Shown here piece after piece: positions 1-6,677 of a DNA stretch of 10,033 nt. How positions within the stretch are numbered: the first letter of the stretch is position 1; the number at the start of each line of letters is the position of its first letter. Origin of the DNA: Sphingomonas sp. GTDB taxonomy: Bacteria; Pseudomonadota; Alphaproteobacteria; Sphingomonadales; Sphingomonadaceae. A program made the position numbers and the translations under genes. The notes beneath the pieces are model-generated. The model saw only the letters and a program-made list of their open reading frames with translations, searched no databases and was not told the DNA's origin. The DNA is taken from contig JASLBO010000520.1 of NCBI GenBank assembly GCA_030146605.1, forward strand, positions 1 through 10,033, given 5' to 3'.

Positions 1-180
1 GTGTTCGACACCGTCGGCGGCGGCCCCGACGGGCGGCCCGACTGGATCACCCATTCGACCACCTATCCGCTGCTCGACAAGTCGAGCGCGACGGTAGCGG
101 ACTTCGTCGACCGCCGGCGCAAGGGCGAGCCGGTGTTCGGCGGGAACGAGGCTGAGGCTGAGGGGAATGTAACGAAGTAA
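1..180 (+). CDS. C-terminal end of an unrecognised protein (partial, 5' end outside window)
   Basis: Frame 1 is open from the first base to a TAA at 178-180, giving 59 residues with the strong G/C third-position bias of the genes around it, so it is a real coding 3' end. The visible part has a glycine-rich stretch (VGGGPDGRPDW, about residues 5-15), then ITHSTTYPLLDKSSATVADFV and a charged tail (RRRKGEP) ending in an acidic low-complexity run of Glu-Ala repeats. I see no catalytic motif, membrane segment or repeat that names a family, and I do not recognise it. The stop codon abuts a strong hairpin, consistent with this being the last gene of its transcript. Function not assigned. Confidence 0.75.
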   Translation: MFDTVGGGPDGRPDWITHSTTYPLLDKSSATVADFVDRRRKGEPVFGGNEAEAEGNVTK

Positions 181-214
181 AATCCCCCCTCGCGCCAGCG
201 GGGGGGAGGATTTT
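179..214. terminator. Strong A/T-flanked hairpin after the first gene, probable intrinsic (bidirectional) terminator and repeat copy
   Basis: The left arm from 179 and the right arm ending at 214 pair: AAAATCC with GGATTTT (one A bulged at 207), then CCCC with GGGG, T-G, C-G, and a short inner GC pair around a four-base loop near 194-197. This gives roughly 14 base pairs, G/C-rich in the middle with A and T tracts at the ends, the shape of a Rho-independent terminator readable in either direction. It starts at the stop codon of the upstream gene and lies 50 bases before the next start. Its right arm (GCGGGGGGGAGGATTTTGTC) closely resembles 5559-5574, so it may be a copy of a dispersed intergenic repeat rather than a dedicated terminator. 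Confidence 0.5.
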
Positions 215-263
215 GTCTTCGGGGGTCGCATCCGGGCCGTTGCTCCCCTAAGTCGGGCGCGAA

Positions 264-689
264 ATGAACGCGCCGCTGTATAACAGTCAGATCCTGCGGC
301 TCGCCGCGGAGATCCCTTTTCACGAGCGGCTGGGCGAGCCCGCCGCGAGCGTCGAGAAGCGCTCGCCGGTGTGCGGGAGCCGGGTAACGGTCGATATCGA
401 ACTCGACGCCGCCGGCCGCGTCGCCGCGCTGGGGATGCTGGTGCGGGCCTGTGCGCTCGGGCAGGCGTCGGCTTCGCTGATGGGAGCGCATGTCGTCGGG
501 CGCAGCGCAGACGAGATTGCCGCCGCGCGGGACCAGTTGACTGCGTGGCTGGCGGGTGAGCGCGACACGCCGCCGGACTGGCCGGGGATGGAGATTTTCG
601 CGCCGGCGCTCGTGCACCGCGGGCGCCACGCCTCGATTCGCCTCGCCTTCGAGGCAGCCGCGCAGGCCGCCGCCGAGGCGCGGCGCTGA
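264..689 (+). CDS. Divergent IscU/SufU/NifU_N-like iron-sulfur cluster scaffold protein, incomplete cysteine set
   Basis: A 141-residue protein of the IscU/SufU fold: N-terminal LYNSQILRLAAEIP resembles the start of SufU/IscU proteins, SPVCGSR (Cys37) matches the first scaffold cysteine loop, and RACALGQASAS (Cys63) matches the second. Family members normally build a 2Fe-2S cluster on three Cys plus an Asp two residues after the first Cys. Here that Asp is Ser39, and at the third Cys site the sequence is RHASIRLAF (residues 121-129), with Ala123 or His122 where Cys is expected. From memory, alphaproteobacterial relatives annotated as Fe-S scaffold proteins also look divergent here, so it may have another role. 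The start ATG at 264 has no clear Shine-Dalgarno. Its TGA overlaps the ATG of the next gene by one base (TGATG, 687-691), indicating coupling to the antiporter. Fold is fairly sure; function in cluster assembly is not. Confidence 0.85.
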   Translation: MNAPLYNSQILRLAAEIPFHERLGEPAASVEKRSPVCGSRVTVDIELDAAGRVAALGMLVRACALGQASASLMGAHVVGRSADEIAAARDQLTAWLAGERDTPPDWPGMEIFAPALVHRGRHASIRLAFEAAAQAAAEARR

Positions 690-2470
690 TGGAAGAGCAT
701 TCGGGCCTGTCGCTGCTCCACGACGGCGTGCCGCTGCTCGGCTTCGCGCTCGTTTTCGTACTTATCTTCCGCCGGCTCGGCCTCGGCGCCACTTTGGGAT
801 TTCTCGTCGCGGGCGCGGTCGTCGGCCCGCAAGTGCTCGGACTGGTTGGTGACGCCGAGAGCAAATTGGGTATCGCCGAGCTCGGCATCGCCTTGCTGCT
901 GTTCCTCGTCGGGCTCGAACTGAGCCCGTCGCGGCTGTGGCGGATGCGCCACGAGATCTTCGGGCTCGGGCTGCTGCAGGTCACGTTGTGCGGGCTGGCC
1001 GTCTCCGCGATCGTCTGGGCGGCGGCGAACAGCTCGCTGGCGGCAGCGCTGGCGCTGGGTCTGCCGCTTGCGCTGTCCTCGACGGCGCAGGTGCTGCCGT
1101 TGCTGCAATCGGCCGGGCGGCTCCGCACCCCCTTTGGCGAGCGCGCCTTCGCGATCCTGCTGTTCCAGGATCTGTCGATCGTCCCGCTGATCACCATCGT
1201 TGCAGCGATGTCGCGCAATCCCGCCGACCTCGACGGCCCGCCGGGCTGGCTGCTGGGGCTGTACACGGTCGGCGCGATCGTCGGGCTGATCCTCGCCGGG
1301 CGTTATCTGCTGCGGCCGCTGTTCCGGCTGATCGGCAATCTCGGCGAGCGCGAGATGTTCGTGTTCGCCGGGCTGTTCACCGTCACTGCGAGCGCGGCGA
1401 TCATGGAATGGCTCGGGCTCTCCGCGGCGCTGGGGGCGTTCATCGCCGGCGTGATGCTGGCGGATTCGCCCTATCGCCACGAGCTCGAGGCCGATGTCGA
1501 GCCGTTCCGGGCGATTCTGCTGGGGCTGTTCTTCCTCGCAGTGGGGATGACGCTCGACCTGCACGCAATTGCCGAGCGGCCGCTGTTCGTCGCCGGCATG
1601 GCGCTGGCGCTGATCACGGCCAAGACGGTGCTGATCGCCGGGCTGGCCTTGCTGTTCGGAATGAAGCGGCGCTCGGCCTTCGCATTGGGTGTGCTGCTCA
1701 GCCAGGGCGGCGAGTTCGGCTTCGTGCTGTTCGCGCAGGCGCAGTCGGCGATGCTGATCACCGGCGAGGCGGCGAGCATCTTCGGCGCGATCGTGACCCT
1801 GTCGATGGCGACGACGCCGTTCCTGATGATGGCGACCAGGCGGCTGCGCGCCGAGCCCGAGCCGAGTTCGGAGGGGATGGACGGGCCGCGGGAAGAGGGA
1901 TCGAACGCCGTGGTGGTCGGCTATGGCCGCTTCGGCCAGACCGTGGCGCAGATGCTGATCGGGCAAGGCATCCCGGTGACGATCGTCGACACCGATGTCG
2001 AGATGATCGAGACCGCGAACAGCTTCGGGATGAAGGTCTATTATGGCGACGGCACGCGGACCGACATCCTGCGCCAGGCCGGCGCCGCCGACGCCGAATT
2101 GCTGATGTTCTGCCAGGACGGCGACGGGCTCGACACCGAGGCGCTGGAGGGCATCCACCACGCCTTCCCCAAGGCGACGATCTTCGTGCGGGCCTATGAC
2201 CGGCGATCGGTGATGAAGATGAAGGGCGCGCCGATCGCCGGCGCGGTGCGCGAGCTGCTGGAGAGCGCGATCGTGATGGCCCGGCGGGCGATGGGCGCAG
2301 TCGGCGTGACGCAGCAGGAGATCGACAAGACCGAGGCCGAATATCGCCGGCGCGACTATGAGCGGCTGAAGCTGCAGCGCGAGAGCGGCGACTTACGTGC
2401 CGGAATCGACGGCATATTCACGCAAGCCGGGCAAGCCGCCGCGGCCCAAGCCGATCTGGAGCGCAGGTGA
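689..2470 (+). CDS. KefB/KefC-type monovalent cation:proton antiporter (CPA2) with RCK/TrkA-N domain
   Basis: A 593-residue inner-membrane transporter, close to the usual length of KefB/KefC (about 600). Residues 15-385 form the Na+/H+ exchanger domain with many hydrophobic helices. It has the key LLFQD (157-161) whose Asp is on the ion path, and HELEAD (264-269) followed by VEPFRAILLGLFFLAVGM, the counterpart of the cytosolic regulatory loop HALESD in E. coli KefC. After a charged linker comes a Rossmann RCK domain: VVVGYGRFGQ (408-417), the acidic strand end VDTD (433-436) and YYGDGTRTDILRQAG (451-465). A hydrophilic, Lys/Arg/Glu-rich tail follows. In enterobacteria such systems release K+ and acidify the cytoplasm when glutathione adducts of electrophiles bind. 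No KefF or KefG ancillary gene is adjacent. GAGG at 675-678 is a plausible ribosome site. KefB versus KefC cannot be decided by eye, so no symbol is given. Confidence 0.93.
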   Translation: MEEHSGLSLLHDGVPLLGFALVFVLIFRRLGLGATLGFLVAGAVVGPQVLGLVGDAESKLGIAELGIALLLFLVGLELSPSRLWRMRHEIFGLGLLQVTLCGLAVSAIVWAAANSSLAAALALGLPLALSSTAQVLPLLQSAGRLRTPFGERAFAILLFQDLSIVPLITIVAAMSRNPADLDGPPGWLLGLYTVGAIVGLILAGRYLLRPLFRLIGNLGEREMFVFAGLFTVTASAAIMEWLGLSAALGAFIAGVMLADSPYRHELEADVEPFRAILLGLFFLAVGMTLDLHAIAERPLFVAGMALALITAKTVLIAGLALLFGMKRRSAFALGVLLSQGGEFGFVLFAQAQSAMLITGEAASIFGAIVTLSMATTPFLMMATRRLRAEPEPSSEGMDGPREEGSNAVVVGYGRFGQTVAQMLIGQGIPVTIVDTDVEMIETANSFGMKVYYGDGTRTDILRQAGAADAELLMFCQDGDGLDTEALEGIHHAFPKATIFVRAYDRRSVMKMKGAPIAGAVRELLESAIVMARRAMGAVGVTQQEIDKTEAEYRRRDYERLKLQRESGDLRAGIDGIFTQAGQAAAAQADLERR

Positions 2471-2844
2471 AGAACCGGCCCTTCCGCGAGCGGATGGGAT
2501 TCGCGTTCGAAGGCATCCGCACCGGCTGGAGACGCGAGGCAAGTTTCCGGACGCAGACCATGCTAGCGGGCGTTGCGCTGCTCGCGCTGATCCTGCTGCG
2601 GCCGGCGCCGATCTGGTGGGGACTGGTGGCAGTGACCTGCGCGCTGGTGCTGGCGCTGGAACTGCTCAATTCGGCGATGGAGGCAGTGATCGATCTGCTG
2701 CACCCCCACATCCATCCTTCGATCAAGGTGGCGAAGGACATGCTGGCCGGCGCCGTGCTGGCGATCAGCATCGCCGCGATCATAGTGGGCTTCGCGATGG
2801 TGATCGCGACGGGACCGCGCTTTCTCGCGGAGATCGGACTGTGA
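2467..2844 (+). CDS. dgkA: Diacylglycerol kinase (prokaryotic DgkA family)
   Basis: A 125-residue membrane kinase that phosphorylates diacylglycerol to phosphatidic acid, recycling lipid released during membrane-derived glucan or LPS modification. Length and layout match E. coli DgkA: an N-terminal amphipathic segment with GIRTGWRREASFR (17-28, holding the conserved Glu24), then three hydrophobic spans (about 31-45, 49-65, 93-115). The signature ELLNSAMEAVID (65-76), with the catalytic Glu in the position of E. coli Glu69/76, and AKDMLAGAVL (89-98) are intact. It starts with GTG at 2467, chosen because GGAG lies at 2458-2461 and because GTGA overlaps the antiporter stop (2468-2470). Its own TGA overlaps the next GTG in the same way, so it is the third gene of a coupled operon. 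Confidence 0.93.
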   Translation: MKNRPFRERMGFAFEGIRTGWRREASFRTQTMLAGVALLALILLRPAPIWWGLVAVTCALVLALELLNSAMEAVIDLLHPHIHPSIKVAKDMLAGAVLAISIAAIIVGFAMVIATGPRFLAEIGL

Positions 2845-3176
2845 AACTGGTGACCGTGCTCGCCGCGCTTTCCGGCGCGCTTGCAGTGGCGGCGGGGGCA
2901 TTCGGGGCGCATGGCGCCGAGAGCCAGGCGGCGGAATGGCTGCGGACCGGCGGGCAGTATCAGCTGGTGCATGCAGTGGCGGCATTGGTGGCGGTGCGGA
3001 TGGAGGCGCGGGGGCCGGCGTGGCTGTTCGTCGGCGGCGCCGGGGTGTTCGCGGGGATGCTGTACCTGATGGCACTGGGACTGCCGCGCTGGCTGGGAGC
3101 GATCACGCCGATCGGCGGTGCGGCTCTGATCCTGGGGTGGATATGGTTGGCGATATCGGCGGCACGCCGGAGGTGA
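2841..3176 (+). CDS. DUF423 (YgdD-like) small integral membrane protein
   Basis: A 111-residue hydrophobic protein. The N-terminus, LAALSGALAVAAGAFGAHG (residues 7-25), is the hallmark of the DUF423/YgdD family, followed by the QYQLVHAVAALV segment (39-50) typical of the second part, and two more hydrophobic stretches (about 62-80 and 86-106) rich in Gly and Ala, ending in a basic tail (ARRR). Four membrane spans are likely. The biochemical role of the family is unknown as far as I know. GTG at 2841 is chosen as start because it overlaps the dgkA stop (GTGA, 2841-2844), has GGAG at 2829-2832, and places the family motif at the very N-terminus; a longer frame-open extension upstream lies inside dgkA and reads as shadow. 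It ends 26 bases before the stop of the convergent peptidase gene. Confidence 0.9.
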   Translation: MKLVTVLAALSGALAVAAGAFGAHGAESQAAEWLRTGGQYQLVHAVAALVAVRMEARGPAWLFVGGAGVFAGMLYLMALGLPRWLGAITPIGGAALILGWIWLAISAARRR

Positions 3177-3202
3177 AGCCCGTCCCCTCCCGGTGAGCGC
3201 GC

Positions 3203-5080
3203 CTATTGGGTGCTGACGATCTTCGCGACCTGCGCGGCGGTGACGGGGTGATAGGTTGGGCGGGCTTCGTCGAAGAAGCGCTTCGCGACCGGCTTGCCCC
3301 AGTCGCCCTGCCGCATCAGGCCTTCGTAGACCGGACGGATCAGCAAGCCGCGGCCGACGCTGGTGACGAAGGCGCGAATCGAGGGGAGTGCGGGATCGTA
3401 GCGATTGGCGATCGCCAGCTCGGCCCAGGCCGAGCGGACATAGGGGTTGGTCGAGCGCGACAGGCCGAGCGTGTCGTCGAGTTCCCTGAGCCGCGCCGGG
3501 GTCTGCTGGCGGGGCAGGCCACCCAGGAAGCGCAGCCATTGCTGAGTGGCCCAGCCCTTCGGGTCGACTGCCGCGACCGGCCCGCCCGATTTCACCGCGG
3601 CGAGCTGGGCATCCACTCTGGCGAGCGTCGGGGACTGGACGTGGACGGCGTTCTCCGGAAGGCCGGGCTGATAGGTCCAGCGATCGAGCTGGAGCTGGTC
3701 TTCGAGCGCCTTATCACCCTTGATCAAATTCTCGCGTATGTCCGCCAGGAAGCCGGCGCTGGTCTGCGGCTGGAAGGCGTGACGATCGAAATAGGAGCGT
3801 AGATAGGCATCGAAGTGCGCGCGGCCGACTGCGCGCTCGATGGTGCGCAGGAAAGTCGAGCCCTTGAAATAATCGAGCTGGCCGGCAGTAGCACCAGGAT
3901 CGCCGTGAAGGCGCGTGGTCGGGGCGGTGTTGCCGCCGGCTTCCGCAATGTCCTTGTTCAGGCCGTCCCAGTCTAGATCGGCGTACATCGCGGCGCGCTC
4001 GGGCCCATAGACCGCCTCCATGATGCGGTTCTCGAAATAGGTGGTGAAGCCTTCGTTGAGCCAGTTGTCGGACCAGGTCGCGTTGGTGACGAGGTTGCCC
4101 GACCAGCTATGCGCGAGCTCGTGTGCGACGACGTCGGTGTTCGAGCGGTCGCCGGTGACGATCGTCGGCGTGAGGAAAGTGAGGGTGGGGTTCTCCATCC
4201 CGCCGAACGGGAAGCTCGGCGGGAGGACGAGCATGTCGTAGCGGCCCCAGCGATAGGAGCCGTAGAGCGCTTCGGCCGCGTCGATCATCTTCTCGACGTC
4301 GGCGACTTCATAGGCGGCGCCTTCGAGCATGCTGGGCTCTGTCCATACGCCCGAGCGGGGGCCGGTGGCCTTGAACGCGAGATCGCCGACCGCGAGAGCG
4401 ATGAGATAGGGCGGGACCGGCTTGTCCATGCGGAATCGGAAGCGGCGCTTCTGACCGGGGAAGGCTGTGCCCTTCGCGCCGTCGAGCCGTTCGCCGCTCA
4501 TCACCGCGACGAAGCCCTCCGGAACGGTGAGCGTAGCCGACCAGGTCTGGCGGACGCCGGGGCTGTCCTGCGTCGGGACCCAGCTGCGATTGTTGATCGG
4601 TTGGCCCTGGCTGAAGAGATAGGGCTGCTTCTTGCCGGCGGTGAGCTCGGGAGCGAGCCATTGCAGCGCGGAGGCGCCGGGCCTGGTGCGGTAGCGGATG
4701 GCGATGCGGTTGCCCGCGGCAGGGAGAGCGATGGTCAGGGCCGAGCCGAGTTCCTTGTCGCGCGGGCCCACGGTGTAGGCGAGAGGCTTGCCGTCGGCGG
4801 TGGTGACTTCGGCGATATCGAGATCGTCGATGTCGAGCACGATCTGTTTCGCGCCGCGGGCGGGCAGGATGTCGAGCAGGGCACGGCCGGAGAGGGTCCT
4901 GGTGGCGAAATCGACGTTCAGGGCGAGATCGACATGCGTGACTCGGGCGACCTGCGGCTCGGCGTGGGTCCAGACGTCCTTCGCCTCCGGCGTGGTGAGG
5001 ATCGGGGCGGGCTGCACCTGCTGGCCCGCGGCTGGGGCGGCGAGGACGAAGGCGGCGAGCGCCGGGAGAAGAATACGCAT
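3203..5080 (-). CDS. Secreted M1-family metallopeptidase, leukotriene-A4-hydrolase/aminopeptidase-B type
   Basis: A 625-residue zinc aminopeptidase that removes N-terminal residues from peptides. Residues 1-19 look like a signal peptide (MRIL, hydrophobic core, AAG before Gln20), so it acts in the periplasm or outside. The N-terminal beta domain carries LFSQGQPINNRSWVP (155-169), like the substrate-binding LFSQCQ segment of LTA4 hydrolase. The catalytic domain has the exopeptidase motif GGMENP (293-298), the zinc site HELAH (320-324) with the third ligand Glu343 in WLNEGFTTYFE, and a likely transition-state Tyr404 in QLDYFKGSTFLR. The C-terminus ends in an HPVTA segment (611-615), as in the LTA4H C-terminal helical domain. 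All key residues are intact and the length fits this subfamily rather than the roughly 870-residue PepN. It is the last gene of the minus-strand cluster, 46 bases after the 2H-like gene. Confidence 0.95.
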   Translation of the reverse strand: MRILLPALAAFVLAAPAAGQQVQPAPILTTPEAKDVWTHAEPQVARVTHVDLALNVDFATRTLSGRALLDILPARGAKQIVLDIDDLDIAEVTTADGKPLAYTVGPRDKELGSALTIALPAAGNRIAIRYRTRPGASALQWLAPELTAGKKQPYLFSQGQPINNRSWVPTQDSPGVRQTWSATLTVPEGFVAVMSGERLDGAKGTAFPGQKRRFRFRMDKPVPPYLIALAVGDLAFKATGPRSGVWTEPSMLEGAAYEVADVEKMIDAAEALYGSYRWGRYDMLVLPPSFPFGGMENPTLTFLTPTIVTGDRSNTDVVAHELAHSWSGNLVTNATWSDNWLNEGFTTYFENRIMEAVYGPERAAMYADLDWDGLNKDIAEAGGNTAPTTRLHGDPGATAGQLDYFKGSTFLRTIERAVGRAHFDAYLRSYFDRHAFQPQTSAGFLADIRENLIKGDKALEDQLQLDRWTYQPGLPENAVHVQSPTLARVDAQLAAVKSGGPVAAVDPKGWATQQWLRFLGGLPRQQTPARLRELDDTLGLSRSTNPYVRSAWAELAIANRYDPALPSIRAFVTSVGRGLLIRPVYEGLMRQGDWGKPVAKRFFDEARPTYHPVTAAQVAKIVSTQ

Positions 5081-5126
5081 GGCGCTCTGCTATGCCGATC
5101 GCGGCTGAACGGCAACTGAGTGGTGA

Positions 5127-5504
5127 TCAGGGCAATTCGGAGGGGATGAGGCGGATCGGGATCGGCGCGTCCAAGCGGTCGAAGCCGCGCTCGCGCAGCA
5201 CGTCGTTGCTCTGCTTCGCCTCGCGACCGCGGGCTTTATCGAGCGACCAGGTGATATGGTAGGTGCCGCCGCCGGGGCGATCGGTGCTGCCCTCGATCGC
5301 GACCACCAGGGCCTGCAGGCCTTCGCCATCGTTGACGTGGCCGACGATTTCGCCGGCGGTGGCGGTTGGGAGCGGATCGGTGCTCTTCGAAGCGAGGGTG
5401 ACGTGGTGGGCGATCACGTCGGGCCAGGCCGGGGTGAAGCGGGCGAGCACGGTGTCGCGGTCGGTCTCGTCGAGGAGCCAACCAATGGTGCGCGGTTCGG
5501 GCAT
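5127..5504 (-). CDS. Small protein with two HxT motifs, candidate 2H-type (RNA-ligase CPD-like) phosphoesterase
   Basis: A 125-residue cytosolic-looking protein without a signal peptide or membrane span. I see two HxT motifs at the right spacing for the 2H phosphoesterase superfamily: HHVTLAS (His34, Thr36) and, about 49 residues later, YHITWSL (His83, Thr85), each in a hydrophobic strand. Between them is a strand-like QALVVAIEGS, and after them AKQSNDVL. The two-strand, two-HxT pattern, and the spacing to a following AK-xx-N segment, recall the cyclic-phosphodiesterase part of tRNA ligases, which opens 2',3'-cyclic phosphates. This is inference by eye. The start is set at ATG 5504 rather than the in-frame ATG 5552 because 5552 lies inside a hairpin/repeat (5542-5571) and the extra 16 residues look non-conserved in style; neither has an ideal ribosome site (AAAGGAG sits near 5540). 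It lies 72 bases after aroB and 46 before the peptidase. Confidence 0.75.
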   Translation of the reverse strand: MPEPRTIGWLLDETDRDTVLARFTPAWPDVIAHHVTLASKSTDPLPTATAGEIVGHVNDGEGLQALVVAIEGSTDRPGGGTYHITWSLDKARGREAKQSNDVLRERGFDRLDAPIPIRLIPSELP

Positions 5505-5541
5505 CGTAATGGAACGCCGCAGCGGGGATTGGGCTCCTTTC

Positions 5542-5571
5542 AACTCCTCCATCGCTTTGCGGGGAGGATTT
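5542..5571. repeat. Imperfect hairpin between aroB and the 2H-like gene, related to the 179-214 element
   Basis: AACTCCTCC (5542-5550) pairs with GGAGGATTT (5563-5571) with one mismatch, extended by an inner CGC/GCG pair around a TTT loop (5556-5558) and a small bulge. The right arm and following bases, GCGGGGAGGATTTGTC (5559-5574), match the right arm of the hairpin at 179-214 apart from two extra G and one extra T there. Two such copies in one 10 kb window, both in short intergenic gaps, suggest a dispersed palindromic repeat. On the minus-strand transcript it sits just after the aroB stop and could attenuate transcription or protect the aroB 3' end. Confidence 0.45.
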
Positions 5572-5576
5572 GTCCA

Positions 5577-6677
5577 TCAGTGCGGTTGTTCGTCGAGGAA
5601 GGCGGCGACGTCGTTCAGGTCAACGGTCTTGTCGAGGAAGGTCTGGCCGATGCCGCGGGTGAGGAGGAAGGGCAGCGTTCCCGCCGCCATCTTCTTGTCG
5701 TGGAGCATGTGCTCGATCAGCCGGGCGCCCGGGGCAGTAATGCCGGCGGCGGCGAGCCCGTCCGGGAGGCCGATCGCACGGAGATGCGCGGCGACGCGTT
5801 CGGCTTCCTGGCCGGGGCAGAGGCCGCGGCGGGCAGAATAAGCGAAGGCCAGCGCCATGCCGGCGGCGACGCCTTCGCCGTGGAGCAGCTTGTCGGAGAA
5901 GCCGGTCTCGGCCTCGAGCGCATGGCCGAAGGTGTGGCCGAGATTGAGCAGCGCGCGCCTGCCCGTCGTCTCGCGCTCGTCCTCGCCGACGATGCGCGCC
6001 TTGGCGCCGACCGAGTGGGCGATTGCGTGTTCTCGGGCTTGCGGGTCGCCGGACAGCAATCCGGCCGCATTCGCCTCGCACCATTCGAAGAAGGCGAAAT
6101 CGTCGATCAGGCCGTATTTGACCACTTCAGCATAGCCCGCACGGAGCTGGCGCGGCGGGAGCGTGTCGAGCACCTGTGGGTCGATCAGCACGAGTGCAGG
6201 CTGGTGGAAGGCGCCGACCAGATTCTTGCCGGCGCGGCTATTGATCGCGGTCTTGCCGCCGACCGAGCTGTCGACCTGGGCGAGCAAGGTGGTGGGTATC
6301 TGGACGAAATTGCAGCCGCGCTTGAGTATCGATGTGGCGAATCCGACGAGATCGCCGATCACCCCGCCGCCCAGCGCGATGACGTGATCGCTGCGCTCGA
6401 CGCCAAGATCGAGCAGCCGGTCGGTGAGCGCCTCAAGTTGCGCCCAGCTCTTGGTCGATTCACCGGGGGGCAGGATGATGGCTTCGCTGGCGATGCCGGC
6501 GCCTTCCAGGCTGGCCTGCAATGTGGCGAGATGCGGCAGAAGGTTCTCGTCGGTGACGATCGGCATCGTGCGCCCGCGGGCGAGCGGCGCGAGGGCTTCG
6601 CCGGCGCGGGCGAGCACTCCCGCTTCGATGCGGACGTCGTAGCTGCGGTCGCCCAATGCGACGGGGACGATGTTCAA
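5577..6677 (-). CDS. aroB: 3-dehydroquinate synthase AroB
   Basis: A 366-residue cytosolic enzyme of the shikimate pathway that converts DAHP to 3-dehydroquinate using NAD+ and a divalent metal. The full family signature is present: PPGESTKSW (70-78), the NAD-binding ALGGGVIGDLVGF (101-113), PTTLLAQVDSSVGGKTAIN (128-146), and the metal ligands Glu183 (AGYAEVVKYGL), His248 (LNLGHTFGHALE) and His267 (LLHGEGV), with DKKM (327-330) near the end. Length is normal. The start is TTG at 6675-6677: it overlaps the aroK stop (TTGA), there is no ATG before residue 38, and the first strand NIVPVALGDRSYDVRI aligns with the usual AroB N-terminus. Translation is therefore probably coupled to aroK. The 3' end runs into the hairpin at 5542-5571. 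Confidence 0.97.
   Translation of the reverse strand: MNIVPVALGDRSYDVRIEAGVLARAGEALAPLARGRTMPIVTDENLLPHLATLQASLEGAGIASEAIILPPGESTKSWAQLEALTDRLLDLGVERSDHVIALGGGVIGDLVGFATSILKRGCNFVQIPTTLLAQVDSSVGGKTAINSRAGKNLVGAFHQPALVLIDPQVLDTLPPRQLRAGYAEVVKYGLIDDFAFFEWCEANAAGLLSGDPQAREHAIAHSVGAKARIVGEDERETTGRRALLNLGHTFGHALEAETGFSDKLLHGEGVAAGMALAFAYSARRGLCPGQEAERVAAHLRAIGLPDGLAAAGITAPGARLIEHMLHDKKMAAGTLPFLLTRGIGQTFLDKTVDLNDVAAFLDEQPH

Noticed and set aside
320..2161. 613-codon open frame on the minus strand
   Set aside because: Lies wholly opposite the scaffold and Kef antiporter genes; composition (Gln/Arg/His/Glu-rich, no hydrophobic core) is typical of the antisense of GC-rich, G/C-ending codons.
3177..3202. 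Possible terminator between the convergent DUF423 and peptidase genes
   Set aside because: Only 26 bases, with no convincing stem and no T-run on either strand.
4109..5119. 336-codon open frame on the plus strand
   Set aside because: Antisense shadow of the M1 peptidase, which has all catalytic motifs on the other strand.
5081..5126. Possible promoter for the peptidase (TTGCCG on the minus strand)
   Set aside because: No -10 box of acceptable quality at 16-18 bases spacing; read-through from the upstream gene is as likely.
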